A stretch of DNA of 64,000 bases from Geminisphaera colitermitum TAV2. Lineage in GTDB: Bacteria > Verrucomicrobiota > Verrucomicrobiia > Opitutales > Opitutaceae. This document shows positions 16,055 to 26,195 of this stretch, one piece after another. The stretch spans positions 44,648-108,647 of the forward strand of contig NZ_ABEA03000085.1 in assembly GCF_000171235.2 (NCBI RefSeq). Direction: 5' to 3'. The translations under genes and the position numbers were made by a program. The number at the start of each line of letters is the position of its first letter. Positions within the stretch are counted from its first letter, which is position 1. The notes below the pieces were generated by a model. The model made no database searches. It was not told the DNA's origin and was given only the letters and a program-made list of their open reading frames with translations.

Positions 16055-17014
16055 ATGAAAAAACAAATACACACATCCATCAAAGGAACTCTCCTCGCAC
16101 TTACGGCATTCGTCTGGCTGCCGTGTGCCTTTGCCGACGCTTATTCCGACGCTGTTCTTGGCGACAATCCTCTCGTGTATTTTCGTTTTGACGGCAGTGG
16201 TTCCACCGTGACGAACAGCGGCTCTGCCACGACGATTTCCGGAACGCTCGCCGGCTGGACAAACGCCACCAACGTCACACAAAACAGCGACAATGGTTTG
16301 AACGGAGCGTCCTTCCCCGGCCTTGATGCAACGAACACCGGGCTTGCCCTCACGCGCAGCACGACCAACCCGGCGGGCGTGTCCATCAACAACGCCACAA
16401 TCGCCAGTGCGATCAACGGCCAGTCCGCCGTTAGCGTCGAGTTCTTCTTCAAAAACACGGCCTCGATGGGCGGCACACAAACGATCTTCAACATTCCGGG
16501 TTACACGAGCGGGAGCTACGCCGCCGGTCTTGTTGTGGAAGTGGTCAACTCCGATCTTCGCATCACCGGTCGCAGCGTGGGAACCGACACATTTGCCAAC
16601 GTCAACAAGACGTTTGCCGAAGTGCTTCCCTCGGCGGGAACCTGGGTTCATATCGTCGCTATTTTCGACATCGGGAACGACTCGCTCAAAATCTACAAGA
16701 ACGGCGCATTATTCGGCACCCAGTCCATTGTGTGCAGCTCGGACACGATAAACTACACCAGCAGCACCGGCAGTACCGGCAGTTCGGAATTGGCGTGGAT
16801 CGGTCGCAACGGCAACTCCACCGCGGCAGCAGCCAATCCCATCGGTGCCAGCATTGACGAATTTGCGATTTACAAAGGCGCGTTGAGTGCCGACGCGATT
16901 GCCGCGCATTATGCTGCCGCCATCACTGCCGTTCCCGAACCCGCGACCACCGGACTGCTCGTTGGAGGAGCCATGGCGTTACTGATCTTCGTCCTCCGGC
17001 GAAAACACCGCTGA
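16055..17014 (+). CDS. LamG-like PEP-CTERM protein
   Basis: A 319-residue secreted protein. Signal peptide at residues 1-27. Residues about 30-285 have the pattern of a laminin-G/concanavalin-like lectin fold (NPLVYFRFDGSG, SVEFFFKN, GTWVHIVAIFD, LKIYKNGALFGTQ, IDEFAIYKGALS). The tail AVPEPATTGLLVGGAMALLI plus RRKHR is a PEP-CTERM sorting signal. It probably binds a glycan at the cell surface. It lies 4 bp before the large secreted protein gene, so the two are almost certainly cotranscribed. Confidence 0.9.
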   Translation: MKKQIHTSIKGTLLALTAFVWLPCAFADAYSDAVLGDNPLVYFRFDGSGSTVTNSGSATTISGTLAGWTNATNVTQNSDNGLNGASFPGLDATNTGLALTRSTTNPAGVSINNATIASAINGQSAVSVEFFFKNTASMGGTQTIFNIPGYTSGSYAAGLVVEVVNSDLRITGRSVGTDTFANVNKTFAEVLPSAGTWVHIVAIFDIGNDSLKIYKNGALFGTQSIVCSSDTINYTSSTGSTGSSELAWIGRNGNSTAAAANPIGASIDEFAIYKGALSADAIAAHYAAAITAVPEPATTGLLVGGAMALLIFVLRRKHR

Positions 17015-17018
17015 ACCA

Positions 17019-20000
17019 ATGATAAAAGTGCTAAAAAATCTCGTCGCTGTGCTGCTCTTTGCCACGGCGACGTTTGTTTGCAGTGCGGATGTTGTTTTCA
17101 CGCCGGGAGGGGCGTTGCGAGTCGAGGCCGCCGCTGGCATGATTCACCAAGGCGGCGAAACATGGGATTTCAAAGCAACAAACTTCGACCCCTACACAAA
17201 ACCCATCCGCCTCCCATCACCGCTCCGGGCGAATGAGATAAAAACCATCTCCATCGAACTCGAAAAGAACCAACCCACCGCCAAAGACCGCCTTGAATTG
17301 TATCTGATTCTCGGCAACCGGAAAATCACAGCCGCCCAACGGCTCACCGCGCCAATCACCAAAGGCCGTCATCGCTACTTGTTCGAAGTGGGCGGCATCC
17401 TCTGGCTCACAGGTGATCTGACCGCAATCCGCATTGATCCAGGAACCTCGCCCGGCGAAGTATCCATAAAATCCATCGGTATCTTCAACACCACGCCAAC
17501 ACCTGAGAAAAACGACATCCTTGTCCCGTTCGATTCGCCTCCGCCTCCCGACGCCACCGTTTCCGCATCTCTGGACACCTTCAGGGATGCCATGCTGGTT
17601 CGGTCTAAGATTGTCGCCAGTCATCTGGACACCGCCATCTTGGCAGATTACAAGGGCGAGCCGAAAGTCCTCAAACTGCATCCCCTTCCTCCCGAAGAGG
17701 GAAACAAGACCGCGCTTGCCGGAACCCTTGACCTCGCCGCGTCAAAACGCGTTCGCCCCCTCGCGCCGGTCATCCCGCCCTACATCGGCCTTAACGCGGA
17801 AACATTCAACGTCAGGATATGGGTGGCTTCCCCCGCCGAACTCGCCGGGAAATCCTTTATCATGGAAACGTCGGGGCGCACCACCCGCATCATGTCATTC
17901 AACCTGGCCGACGCCACGCCCAAACATGAACATGACGGCTGGCTCGCGTTTTCGTGGACGCTGCCCGATGCCGGGCAACTCTCCCGCCAGATCACCAACA
18001 TCCGGTTTACAATCGCCCCCCCTCCCCTCCCCCCCCCCCCCGGCGAAGCGAATACCGCCATCTTCATGGCCAAACCGCTCCTGTTCGGAAAAGGTTTTGA
18101 AGACGACGGTTACGATTTGTTGAACACCGACGCGCCCATGCTCACAACCGGCATGACCGCTCCCCTCGCCGTCGCGCCCCGGCTTTCAACAAAACTTCCC
18201 ACCCGCGACACCCTGTCCCTTGGCGGCTATGAAATTCACAAGCCCGACATGCGCGAATCCATTCCCGCCCTCGCCGCGTTCATGCGAAAGGAGTTTCCAA
18301 ACTGGGATTTCATCCTGGCACCCGTGTGGACGCCGCCGCTGTCTGTCGCGAAAGAGCTCCCGGCGCTCCCCGAAAACGTCTTCTTCCAATTCCAGAAAAC
18401 GCGGATTGACGCAGGCTGGCTTCAGGCGGCTGGCCGGATGCCAAAAAACGCGCAAGGCGTTTCATTGGATTCGTTTGGGAACTCCGTCCTTGCCACCGAC
18501 CCGATAGTACAGGCCGGACTCAAAAGCGAAATAGACTATGCCGCGTCGCTGGGAATCAATAACTTCAAGCAAATAGACTATGTCTGGCCGTGGTGGAAAG
18601 GACGCTGGGGTTACGACGAGGCGTCCGTTGCCGCTTATCGCGAGGATTTGTCGGGGAGCGACGAGGGCTTGGCGATTCTGCCCGGCCTTATGGGGAAACT
18701 TGCCGCTGGCGGCGTGATTCACTTCTGGGATTATTACGAATACTATCACGGTCTTCGTCTGAAACCCGCCGACCTCGGCCTGCAAAACTGGGTCTTATAC
18801 AAACCCATTTCGGAAAAAAACGCCGCGCAGGGTGGCGACATTGAAAAACGCAATCTCGGCGTATTCATTTTGTTATACCATTACGAGTGGCTGCGGCAGG
18901 CGCAGCGCTTTGGGCGCTGGGCGAAGGCGCATGGCGGCACACATAGTTACACCCTGAATCCCGAGGATTTGGGCAACGGCGGCGACTTCGTTTTCCTCTC
19001 CTTTCTGGCCGATGCCGGGACGCCTTATATTGAATACTTCGGCGGGCCATCCGTCCTGCGTGGCGCTTATCACAACCTGCCCTTTTATGTTGATAAAGCC
19101 GATCATGCCGGAAAAAAAATGGCCTTGATTCTTGAAAAAGGACAGGCTGGCCACGGACAGCATTATTTCGATCCCGAAATCAATTACCTCTACGCTTTTG
19201 AAAGCGCCGCCGTCGGTCTGCGCAATTATCATAACGAATGGATTGAATCAAACTGGCGACGCATGTCCGATCCTAAAAACGAATATCTTTATGATCGTTG
19301 GAGCAATTGGATGACCGGCGCCCTCGGTTTCGCGTTTGCCCGCGAAAAACAAATTCGCCGTCCCGAAACCCGCATTTATAACATTACGGTTCGCTCGCCG
19401 GGCTATTATGTGGGCAGTTGGATAAGCGGCTTGAAACAAGGCCAGTCCTTCGGCCCGCTCTTGGAGGAATGGCATGTCCCCTACAAACAGTGGGAACGCG
19501 CCTCCATGGCGGATATTCTGGAAAAAGCGGATGTCATTTTTTACACCCCGCCTTCCAGCCGGGCTGATGATTGGAAACTTTTGCGCGAATGGCTGGGAAT
19601 ACCGGGGAAAAAACTCGTCACTCATTCCAACGTCCCATTCAGTTTTGATGATGGTCAGGCGCGGCTGGCGCGGAATGTCGAAAATATAACGTATACGGAC
19701 ATCGAAAAATGCTACTCGGATTTCACGTCCGAGAAAAATGATTTCAAGGCGGTTGTCTTTCCCGAATTCAGGTCACTTAAAAAATCGGGGAGTGGCACAT
19801 GGTCGCCCATTCCAAACGCCCGGATTCTTGTCGGAAATATAAGCGAACCGTTGTTGTCGTCGATTACATTGGAAAACGGAAACGGAATATATTATTTGCA
19901 CAAACCTCCCGTCCGTTTGAATCCGGACGAACGCTTGGAGGTCATGAAAGTCTTGTCAGGGAATCTGGAACTGCCGCGCACGATAATGGATTCCACCGCG

Positions 20001-20417
20001 CCAGTCATGGCGCATGCTTTTGCAGGCGCCAACGTGGAATTCCTCAATGTGTGGACCGGACTGGACAAACCCGGTTTCAAAGGCGGTTACGGACCCCATT
20101 TGCTGCCAAAACGCGGTGCGGACGAGTTTGACCGCAAAAAACGTCCCTACCCTTGGCGCGATGAAAATCCGGGCAGAAAAGTTTCGGTTGAGGTTCCGGT
20201 CGCCGAGCCGGGGGCGTATCGCGTGTATGCTTTCCTTTCCGGCAAGGAAACCCTCGTCAATGCCTCCCATACATTACAACTGGATGTGACCGATGTTCTT
20301 GCAGAGCAATTTTGTTATGCGAAGGATGGCCCTGTCATACAATCCGAGATAGTCGCCTTAAAAAAGCATCGGGAACGTCTTTTCCCTTATTGTCCGGATA
20401 TCCCAAAAAAACAATAA
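17019..20417 (+). CDS. Large secreted protein of unrecognised family, likely glycan-active
   Basis: 1132 residues with a signal peptide (1-23). I cannot name its family. Residues about 25-360 look like beta-sandwich modules. About 400-870 look like an alpha/beta, possibly TIM-barrel, domain rich in aromatic residues (DYVWPWWKGRWGYDE, FWDYYEYYHG near 570, LNPEDLGNGGDF near 646-657). The region 500-760 matches the 974-residue protein at 21255: both have a D-Y-x-E-Y-Y box, an H-Y-E-W-L box and an N-P-E-D-x-x-N-G box. The paired acidic residues suggest a glycoside hydrolase, which is inference. A C13 tract (18029-18041) encodes prolines near residue 340. Confidence 0.7.
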   Translation: MIKVLKNLVAVLLFATATFVCSADVVFTPGGALRVEAAAGMIHQGGETWDFKATNFDPYTKPIRLPSPLRANEIKTISIELEKNQPTAKDRLELYLILGNRKITAAQRLTAPITKGRHRYLFEVGGILWLTGDLTAIRIDPGTSPGEVSIKSIGIFNTTPTPEKNDILVPFDSPPPPDATVSASLDTFRDAMLVRSKIVASHLDTAILADYKGEPKVLKLHPLPPEEGNKTALAGTLDLAASKRVRPLAPVIPPYIGLNAETFNVRIWVASPAELAGKSFIMETSGRTTRIMSFNLADATPKHEHDGWLAFSWTLPDAGQLSRQITNIRFTIAPPPLPPPPGEANTAIFMAKPLLFGKGFEDDGYDLLNTDAPMLTTGMTAPLAVAPRLSTKLPTRDTLSLGGYEIHKPDMRESIPALAAFMRKEFPNWDFILAPVWTPPLSVAKELPALPENVFFQFQKTRIDAGWLQAAGRMPKNAQGVSLDSFGNSVLATDPIVQAGLKSEIDYAASLGINNFKQIDYVWPWWKGRWGYDEASVAAYREDLSGSDEGLAILPGLMGKLAAGGVIHFWDYYEYYHGLRLKPADLGLQNWVLYKPISEKNAAQGGDIEKRNLGVFILLYHYEWLRQAQRFGRWAKAHGGTHSYTLNPEDLGNGGDFVFLSFLADAGTPYIEYFGGPSVLRGAYHNLPFYVDKADHAGKKMALILEKGQAGHGQHYFDPEINYLYAFESAAVGLRNYHNEWIESNWRRMSDPKNEYLYDRWSNWMTGALGFAFAREKQIRRPETRIYNITVRSPGYYVGSWISGLKQGQSFGPLLEEWHVPYKQWERASMADILEKADVIFYTPPSSRADDWKLLREWLGIPGKKLVTHSNVPFSFDDGQARLARNVENITYTDIEKCYSDFTSEKNDFKAVVFPEFRSLKKSGSGTWSPIPNARILVGNISEPLLSSITLENGNGIYYLHKPPVRLNPDERLEVMKVLSGNLELPRTIMDSTAPVMAHAFAGANVEFLNVWTGLDKPGFKGGYGPHLLPKRGADEFDRKKRPYPWRDENPGRKVSVEVPVAEPGAYRVYAFLSGKETLVNASHTLQLDVTDVLAEQFCYAKDGPVIQSEIVALKKHRERLFPYCPDIPKKQ

Positions 20418-20449
20418 TCCCCCCCCCACACACACGCACACGCAGAACA

Positions 20450-21217
20450 ATGAATACAACACCGCGAATCTCCTTCAAACTGGCGCGAACCTCTCTTCCC
20501 TGCTTTTTACGGAAGCGCGCATTCACTCTTGTTGAACTGCTCACGGTCATCGCCATTATTGGTGTGCTTGCAGGCATCATAATTCCGACAGTCGGCAAGG
20601 TTCGCAGAACCGCCGACAAGACACGGGCTTTATCCAATTTACGCCAGGTGGCAATGGGGCTTATACAATACGCCTCCGACAACAAGGGCGAGATCATGGC
20701 GGCGAATCCCGGTTCCGACTTCTATCTCAAGGGGAAACAGCCTGTCGCCATTTGGCCATTTGTCCTGATAGAATCTGGTTATCTTGTGGATGGAATGTCA
20801 CACGCCAGTGGAAGTGGGCTTCGAAAAAGGGAATTCAAACAACTCAACAATCCCCTGACCCGAAAATTATTCACTTATGATGAGAGCCTTCCCGAAACAT
20901 CAAAACCTTGGAACTGCGGTGGCTGGGGGCTCAATGCCTTTGATAATCAAAACAAACGGCACAATATATATACGGAGGTCACCACCCCGTCGCGTGTTGT
21001 GCTCGCCGCCGATGCGCCGTGTAATGCCAACATGAATGGGATGAACTTTGTCATCAGCTATGTGAATCCGCTGTGGCCAAATACATTCACAGACGGCGGG
21101 GCGAACTATGCGTTTTGTGACGGTCATGTGAAATGGATAAAAGCCGACGACCCGTCGCAACAAAACAGCAAGCCCGAGGGTGCGGACACAAGCATCATTT
21201 TCAAGAAGGGGAGATGA
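20450..21217 (+). CDS. Type II pseudopilin-like protein (prepilin N-methylation motif)
   Basis: About 255 residues from the ATG at 20450. The prepilin signal is [20 protein letters not shown], with cleavage expected after Ala and the conserved Glu at position 5 of the mature protein. The long C-terminal domain ends with the F-C-D-G-H pattern (YAFCDGHVKWI) of the H-X9-DG pseudopilins common in Verrucomicrobia, Lentisphaerae and Planctomycetes. It lies between the two large secreted paralogues with gaps of 32 and 37 bp, so it is part of that operon. A role in surface assembly or secretion of the neighbouring enzymes is inferred. A short C tract and CA repeat precede the ATG. Confidence 0.88.
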   Translation: MNTTPRISFKLARTSLPCFLRKRAFTLVELLTVIAIIGVLAGIIIPTVGKVRRTADKTRALSNLRQVAMGLIQYASDNKGEIMAANPGSDFYLKGKQPVAIWPFVLIESGYLVDGMSHASGSGLRKREFKQLNNPLTRKLFTYDESLPETSKPWNCGGWGLNAFDNQNKRHNIYTEVTTPSRVVLAADAPCNANMNGMNFVISYVNPLWPNTFTDGGANYAFCDGHVKWIKADDPSQQNSKPEGADTSIIFKKGR

Positions 21218-21254
21218 AGTTCCTCAAGCCATACGAAAATAAAAAGAGAGTTTA

Positions 21255-24179
21255 ATGATGTTATACCCGATTTCCAATATTATGAATATGCTCCGTGCTG
21301 TAGCAATTTTGTTCGCCTCATCGCTGTCTGTGATGGCTGCGACTGACGGGACGGTAGCCTGGTCAATTCACACGAGTTACCGCGACAACTTGGATGCACG
21401 TGATTTTGGCGAACTCGCCACGCGCCGGGACAGTGTTTCCGGGCGCATGGAAACGGTCGCACCCGGACTGCCGAAGGCGGCGATCTGGTCCGAAGGGAAT
21501 CGAGAGAAAAACGCTTGGAATTTCCGCGTCCGGGCCGAATCGGACAAGTTGGCAAAAGCCGGCAAAGGCGACCTGATTCTGCGATGGCAGCCCCCCGCCG
21601 CAGGCTCATGGAAACTGACGCTAAACGTCCGCAATGACGGCCTTGACGTGAAGGGCGGCGATGGCGGGCGGGTGATTGTCACAAAATTATCACAAAACGA
21701 ATACAACGACACCGCCAGTGTATTTGTTCTCCAGATACCGTCTAGCAAGTTGCAGCCGCCAAAGGACGTGAGCGCGGAGGAAGTTGTCAAACTACAGGCA
21801 GGCGACCGCATCCATTTGCGCTTTTCGGCAAAAATTGATGGCTACGGCGACCAGTTCCTCGGCGTGTTTTCCGCAACACCGGCCACCGGTTCCGGACGCG
21901 AAATTTCGCCCGCTGATCCTGCCTCGTCCCTGCCGCAAGTGCCGTCCGTCAAAAAAACCGGAGCCGCGCCGTTTCGTTCAGGTCTGTTCCTGCTCGGAGT
22001 GAACGGACGCTGGGCGTGCTCGCCATTCGCGGAGGAAACCGTCCGCCTCATTCATCAGCACATTCCAAACTTGGGAGTGGTGATGATGATGGGCAGACCG
22101 GAACAGTTCCCTCGACCAGAGTTTTACAACGCACTGGGAATCCCGACGATCGTGCAAAGCATCGGCAGAGGTTGGGAACCGTTCTTCAAAGCGGAGGGAG
22201 CCTACGAAATTGATTGGGCGGGACGCGACCTGTCCAAGAAACTGCCAGGCGTCACGCTCTCGGGTGATGCCCACGCAATCTCGCTACCGCATCCCGCCAC
22301 ATGGCGTGCATTTGAACAACTTTCCAAAACCGCCATCCGCAGCGGCCACAGCGGACATGGATTTCCTGACATGGTGTGGATGTGGGGCGCGGGACGCGGG
22401 CGTACGGGACACAATCCGGCCACAATCGCAGCCTTTCGCCGCGATTTACTCGGCACGGATGAGGGCTTCCGTGCGTCACTAAACGGTGGACCGCTCAAGA
22501 CCATGAAACTGCGGGACTACGCGGAGTATTATCTGGGGAACTTGCCACCGCCATCGGCCTTCGGACTCAAAAGCTGGACGGACTACGAACCGATGCGCAG
22601 ACCTGCTGGCAAGCCTCCCGCATATCACCCCGAATACTTGTTATTCGATCTGCTGGCTCATTACGAATGGCTGAAACTGGCGGACTTTTTGGGCCAAACC
22701 GCCGTGGACGAAGGCGGTTCTTTTCAGTGCATGCCAAACCCGGAGGACGTGGCCAATGGATGTGATTTTTATTTTCTCAACGCGCTGCCATCCGTGCGTG
22801 CAAGCAGCGAGGAATACTTCCAGTCGGTGACCTATCTCGACGGCGCGTATTATCGTTTCAACTACTTGACCAACGAACGGCGCGCCCCACAGGAAAACGG
22901 CTTGGTGTTGGAATCGGGCGGCGGCGGCAACCAATGGCCTTACTACGATCACGAAGTCGCCTACCTCGCCGCTTACGAACTGACGCTCGCAACCAGTGCC
23001 AGCCATCTGGAGGGTGATTTCTGGCCGGGCAGTTTGCTGTCATTGGACGGCGTTCTGGAAAACGAGGCGCGACGCGAGCGCGCAAAACAACTCATGGCCT
23101 TCGGACTCGGCTTTTCCCACGCCAAAGAAGACGCGGCAAACCGTGTTGAGCCGGATTTTATTTCCATTTCTTCACGCCGGATATTTCGCCCGTGGGGCAC
23201 CTACTGGCGTCCGTGGCAATACCGGCTCGATAATTTCCCCGCGCCGGACAAGCCTCTGGCGCAAGGCGGATACGTGTTCGAGGGCATGGGTGAGGAAGTT
23301 TTGTTGAACGCGAAAAAAGTATCCGGGAAACCTATGCTCTACAGTCCCTCAACGGCCACGGCGGCAGGCTGGACGGCTTTGATCTCGAAACTGGAAACGG
23401 GAGAAATCCCCGCCGCCATCGTTGCCGCGCCGGGTATCGAAAACGTAATCGATACGGATTTCCAGATGCGTCCGTTTGCGGAAATCGCGCCGCGTTATGC
23501 GCACAAACAACGTCCCGATGGCGTGTGGAGCGGACGTGTGCTGGCGGTTACGGGAAGCAACGAATTGTTGGCCGATGGAAAACTCGCCGGTCCACTTTTC
23601 GACGCAGGCGATGCCAGCGTCGTGATAACGCTCGGCGGACAACCGTTGGTCGTGCGAAGGATGGTCAAGGATCGTCCTCTTTACAGCGTGCTCTTCGATC
23701 CGTCGTTGCCTGAAAACGCTCCGGTGACGACCGCGGTTTACGGCCACTTGCTAAAACAATCGGGTGTCATACCACACTGGACCACGCCAGCCGATTCATA
23801 TGCCCGCGTCTATCAATCCGGAGCCGACAACTTGGTGATTGGCGTGCAAAGCGCGGACGTGCGCGATTGGGCAAAGCAGACCCAAGGACGCCCGTCGTTA
23901 ACAGCCCGTCTTGCCTACGCCACCAAGCCGGAGACGGGCGTTACCGTCCGTGTGAAGACACAACCGGATACGCTGTATTCCTGGATCGCGCTACCTTCGG
24001 GCAAACGCGACGAAACGGCTTCCGACAAAGCTGGCTGGCTCAAGCTCGAAGCAAAGGGCGTCTCGTGGCAGACGTTTCATGTTTTCCCGTCAGGCGAAGC
24101 CAGTCGCGCCAAGCTCGACCAACTGGCAAAGCGGACGCAGTCCTTCCAAGCTGCGATTGCCCTGACGGCGAGCCAATAA
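21255..24179 (+). CDS. Large secreted protein, paralogue of the 1132-residue protein
   Basis: 974 residues; signal peptide within residues 1-28. GAGAG lies 7 bp before the ATG at 21255. The N-terminal part looks like beta-sandwich sequence. The central region shares ordered boxes with the protein at 17019: DYAEYYLG near 421, AHYEWLKLADF near 470 and MPNPEDVANGCDFYFL from 493, then a conserved Tyr/Asp-rich stretch. No known family signature is apparent to me. A secreted glycosidase-like function is inferred from the operon, the aromatic and acidic boxes, and the LamG and pseudopilin neighbours. A short decayed copy of its C-terminal region (ARVYQSGADNLVIGVQ) appears at about 42063-42175. Confidence 0.7.
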   Translation: MMLYPISNIMNMLRAVAILFASSLSVMAATDGTVAWSIHTSYRDNLDARDFGELATRRDSVSGRMETVAPGLPKAAIWSEGNREKNAWNFRVRAESDKLAKAGKGDLILRWQPPAAGSWKLTLNVRNDGLDVKGGDGGRVIVTKLSQNEYNDTASVFVLQIPSSKLQPPKDVSAEEVVKLQAGDRIHLRFSAKIDGYGDQFLGVFSATPATGSGREISPADPASSLPQVPSVKKTGAAPFRSGLFLLGVNGRWACSPFAEETVRLIHQHIPNLGVVMMMGRPEQFPRPEFYNALGIPTIVQSIGRGWEPFFKAEGAYEIDWAGRDLSKKLPGVTLSGDAHAISLPHPATWRAFEQLSKTAIRSGHSGHGFPDMVWMWGAGRGRTGHNPATIAAFRRDLLGTDEGFRASLNGGPLKTMKLRDYAEYYLGNLPPPSAFGLKSWTDYEPMRRPAGKPPAYHPEYLLFDLLAHYEWLKLADFLGQTAVDEGGSFQCMPNPEDVANGCDFYFLNALPSVRASSEEYFQSVTYLDGAYYRFNYLTNERRAPQENGLVLESGGGGNQWPYYDHEVAYLAAYELTLATSASHLEGDFWPGSLLSLDGVLENEARRERAKQLMAFGLGFSHAKEDAANRVEPDFISISSRRIFRPWGTYWRPWQYRLDNFPAPDKPLAQGGYVFEGMGEEVLLNAKKVSGKPMLYSPSTATAAGWTALISKLETGEIPAAIVAAPGIENVIDTDFQMRPFAEIAPRYAHKQRPDGVWSGRVLAVTGSNELLADGKLAGPLFDAGDASVVITLGGQPLVVRRMVKDRPLYSVLFDPSLPENAPVTTAVYGHLLKQSGVIPHWTTPADSYARVYQSGADNLVIGVQSADVRDWAKQTQGRPSLTARLAYATKPETGVTVRVKTQPDTLYSWIALPSGKRDETASDKAGWLKLEAKGVSWQTFHVFPSGEASRAKLDQLAKRTQSFQAAIALTASQ

Positions 24180-24232
24180 TACTATGAAGCGCGACGGGCT
24201 CTATATCAAATTCCGGATCAGCGACTTGTATT

Positions 24233-25502
24233 TCATCGGGAAGTGACAGTCGCCGTTTCCCCTTGATGAGGGACATTCCATAGTGAGCATATTGGCAGCG
24301 CCCACAGATTATTGGCGTATTGCAGAATGTCGTTCCCTGTATAAAGCAGAAATCCGCGGTGAAAACGGTCGCCCGCCGCTTTGGAAAGGGCGCGCAATCC
24401 GCTAAAATCAGACGGATTAACATCCATCGAGGCCTTGACTTCCACGCCGGTCACACGTTTGTCCGCCGCTTCCAGCACGATATCAACCTCGTCACCTCCA
24501 TGCGTCCGGAAATGCAACAAACCGCACTTCAACTCCGCCCAGCCGCATTGCTTGGCCAACTCCATTACCACGAAATTCTCAAGCACACTACCAAGCAAGC
24601 TGCGCTCCCGCTCAAGGGCCTGCTGGTTCAGCCCTCGCAAATAACATAAAAGTCCGGTGTCGTTAACAAACACCTTCGGACTTTTTACGAAACGTTTTTC
24701 GGCGTTTCTCGCCCATGCGGGTATCTCGACAATGAGGAATACCATTTCAAGAAGCGTCATATAACGCTTGAGCGTGACAGCATTCAGCCTTGTTATGCGG
24801 GAGATATCGGCAACATTGATAAGGTTCCCTGCGCGTGAAGCAATGATCTCAAGAAGGTTCGGCAGGTCTGCCAGTCCTTCGATGCGGGAAATTTCCTGAA
24901 TATCCCGCTGGAGGATCGTCGCGAGGTAGGAATTGAACCACTCGGGGCCACGCCCCGCCCTCATTTGAGCCAAAGCTTCCGGATATCCGCCATAAATAAT
25001 CGCCTCAAGGTAATCTGTTTGCGAAAACGGCTGAGGGGATTGAGGCGGGGCATCAGAAAAGGCAAAATCAATAAACTTCTCTTTTATCCCTCGAATTTCC
25101 CCTTGGGACAGAGGCCAAAGGGTGTGGATTTCCATGCGGCCCGCCAAAGATTCGGATAATTTGGGCAGGGTCAGAATATTGGCGGAACCGGTGAGCAGGA
25201 AACGGCGGGTTTCACGCGCCTCGTCTATCATTTTTTTGATAGGCAGGAGAAGTTCCGGCGTCCGCTGAATCTCGTCAATCGCCGCATGTTCATTAAGTTG
25301 CGCAACAAATGTAATAGGATCGCTTTTGGCGAGACGTAGCAGATTCAAATCGTCCAGATTGACGTAACTAAATTCGTTTTTCTCGACAAACGCTGTCTTG
25401 ATGAATGTGCTTTTACCCCGCTTGCCGCGCACCATTTAGAAGGGTTGCGGGACTGAACCGGATGCTTTCAGTAACTCTGTCGACGAGATTCCTTCGAAAC
25501 AT
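24233..25502 (-). pseudogene. AAA ATPase / DUF4143 protein, frameshifted in the Walker A motif
   Basis: The main frame (24233-25435) encodes about 400 residues of an AAA_14 plus DUF4143 ATPase: Walker B-like AIDEIQRTPELL, sensor LLTGSAN, and the DUF4143 end with GVEVKASMDVNPSDF. It starts abruptly inside Walker A (RGKST). The missing N-terminus is in another frame from the ATG at 25502 (MFRRNLVDRV through SPATLLNGARQAG, then stop). Removing one base from the four-C run at 25416-25419 joins the two as GARQAGKSTF, the normal family sequence. So the gene is intact except for a single-base frameshift, either real or a sequencing error. The family is widespread and its role is poorly known. Confidence 0.85.
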
Positions 25503-25519
25503 GTTGGAAATTCCAACAT
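25501..25519 (-). promoter_or_regulatory. Palindrome overlapping the AAA ATPase start
   Basis: ATGTTGGAA and TTCCAACAT, perfect 9-bp arms around one base, overlapping the inferred ATG at 25502. It is a likely autoregulatory operator, or an mRNA hairpin hiding the start codon. Confidence 0.45.
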
Positions 25520-25631
25520 ATCGTGAAGGATTTTTCAATTAAAACGTAACAAATTATTCTAAAGCGATAAGCGCGATTCCCTCCATGTGCTCAGAAAGTG
25601 GGTGAGGTGTTCGCCAAGATACAATGCCAAC

Positions 25632-26132
25632 TCACCTGCCAGACACCCGACTCGCTTTGGACGCCAGTTCGCCCAGACACTCCGGACTTCCCCGCCCCAA
25701 ATCACGGCATACCTGCGGACGGCATTCGTAAGCCGTGCAGAAATACTCAACGGCTTCGCCTCCCACACCACCCGCTCCTGCTGAACGTCTCACAACGAGT
25801 GCCGCGCAATGTCCGTCGCGCATGCGCATGTAGGCGCGATTCCCGATGAAATGCGCGAGGCGTTCCGCATCGCCGCCGAGCCGCGCCCAGTCGTCGCCGG
25901 TGACGCGCACGTAGGCATCAAGACGCGAAAAACAACACACTCCGCACTTGAGACAATCGGCGGGCACGACCGGCATAACGGGCACAGCGATTGCAGCAAA
26001 GTCCGTCAGCGAAGCAAACGGCGCAACCGGAGCGGGTGGAGCAGGCGGATCTGACAGCGGCAATGTTTCCGTCAATGAATTCAAGCCGAGTCCGGCACAC
26101 GGCAAACGGGCCCGCCCGAACTCACGCGCCAC
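25632..26132 (-). CDS. YkgJ-family cysteine-cluster protein
   Basis: Up to 166 residues, with GTG at 26132 as the most upstream start; the start is uncertain because the first 50 residues are Pro/Ala-rich. The conserved core is DCLKCGVCC near residue 59, then YECRPQVCRDLGRGSPEC near the C-terminus. This cysteine array is the YkgJ (zinc- or iron-chelating) signature. The biochemical role is unknown. It stands alone between the AAA gene and the sugar isomerase gene. A decayed antisense copy of part of its 3' region is found at 42176-42222. Confidence 0.82.
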   Translation of the reverse strand: MAREFGRARLPCAGLGLNSLTETLPLSDPPAPPAPVAPFASLTDFAAIAVPVMPVVPADCLKCGVCCFSRLDAYVRVTGDDWARLGGDAERLAHFIGNRAYMRMRDGHCAALVVRRSAGAGGVGGEAVEYFCTAYECRPQVCRDLGRGSPECLGELASKASRVSGR

Positions 26133-26195
26133 ATTGCTCGACTCCCTGAATGGAAGCGAGCACGGCTTTCAATCGTAGCGGGACCAATAAGACGC

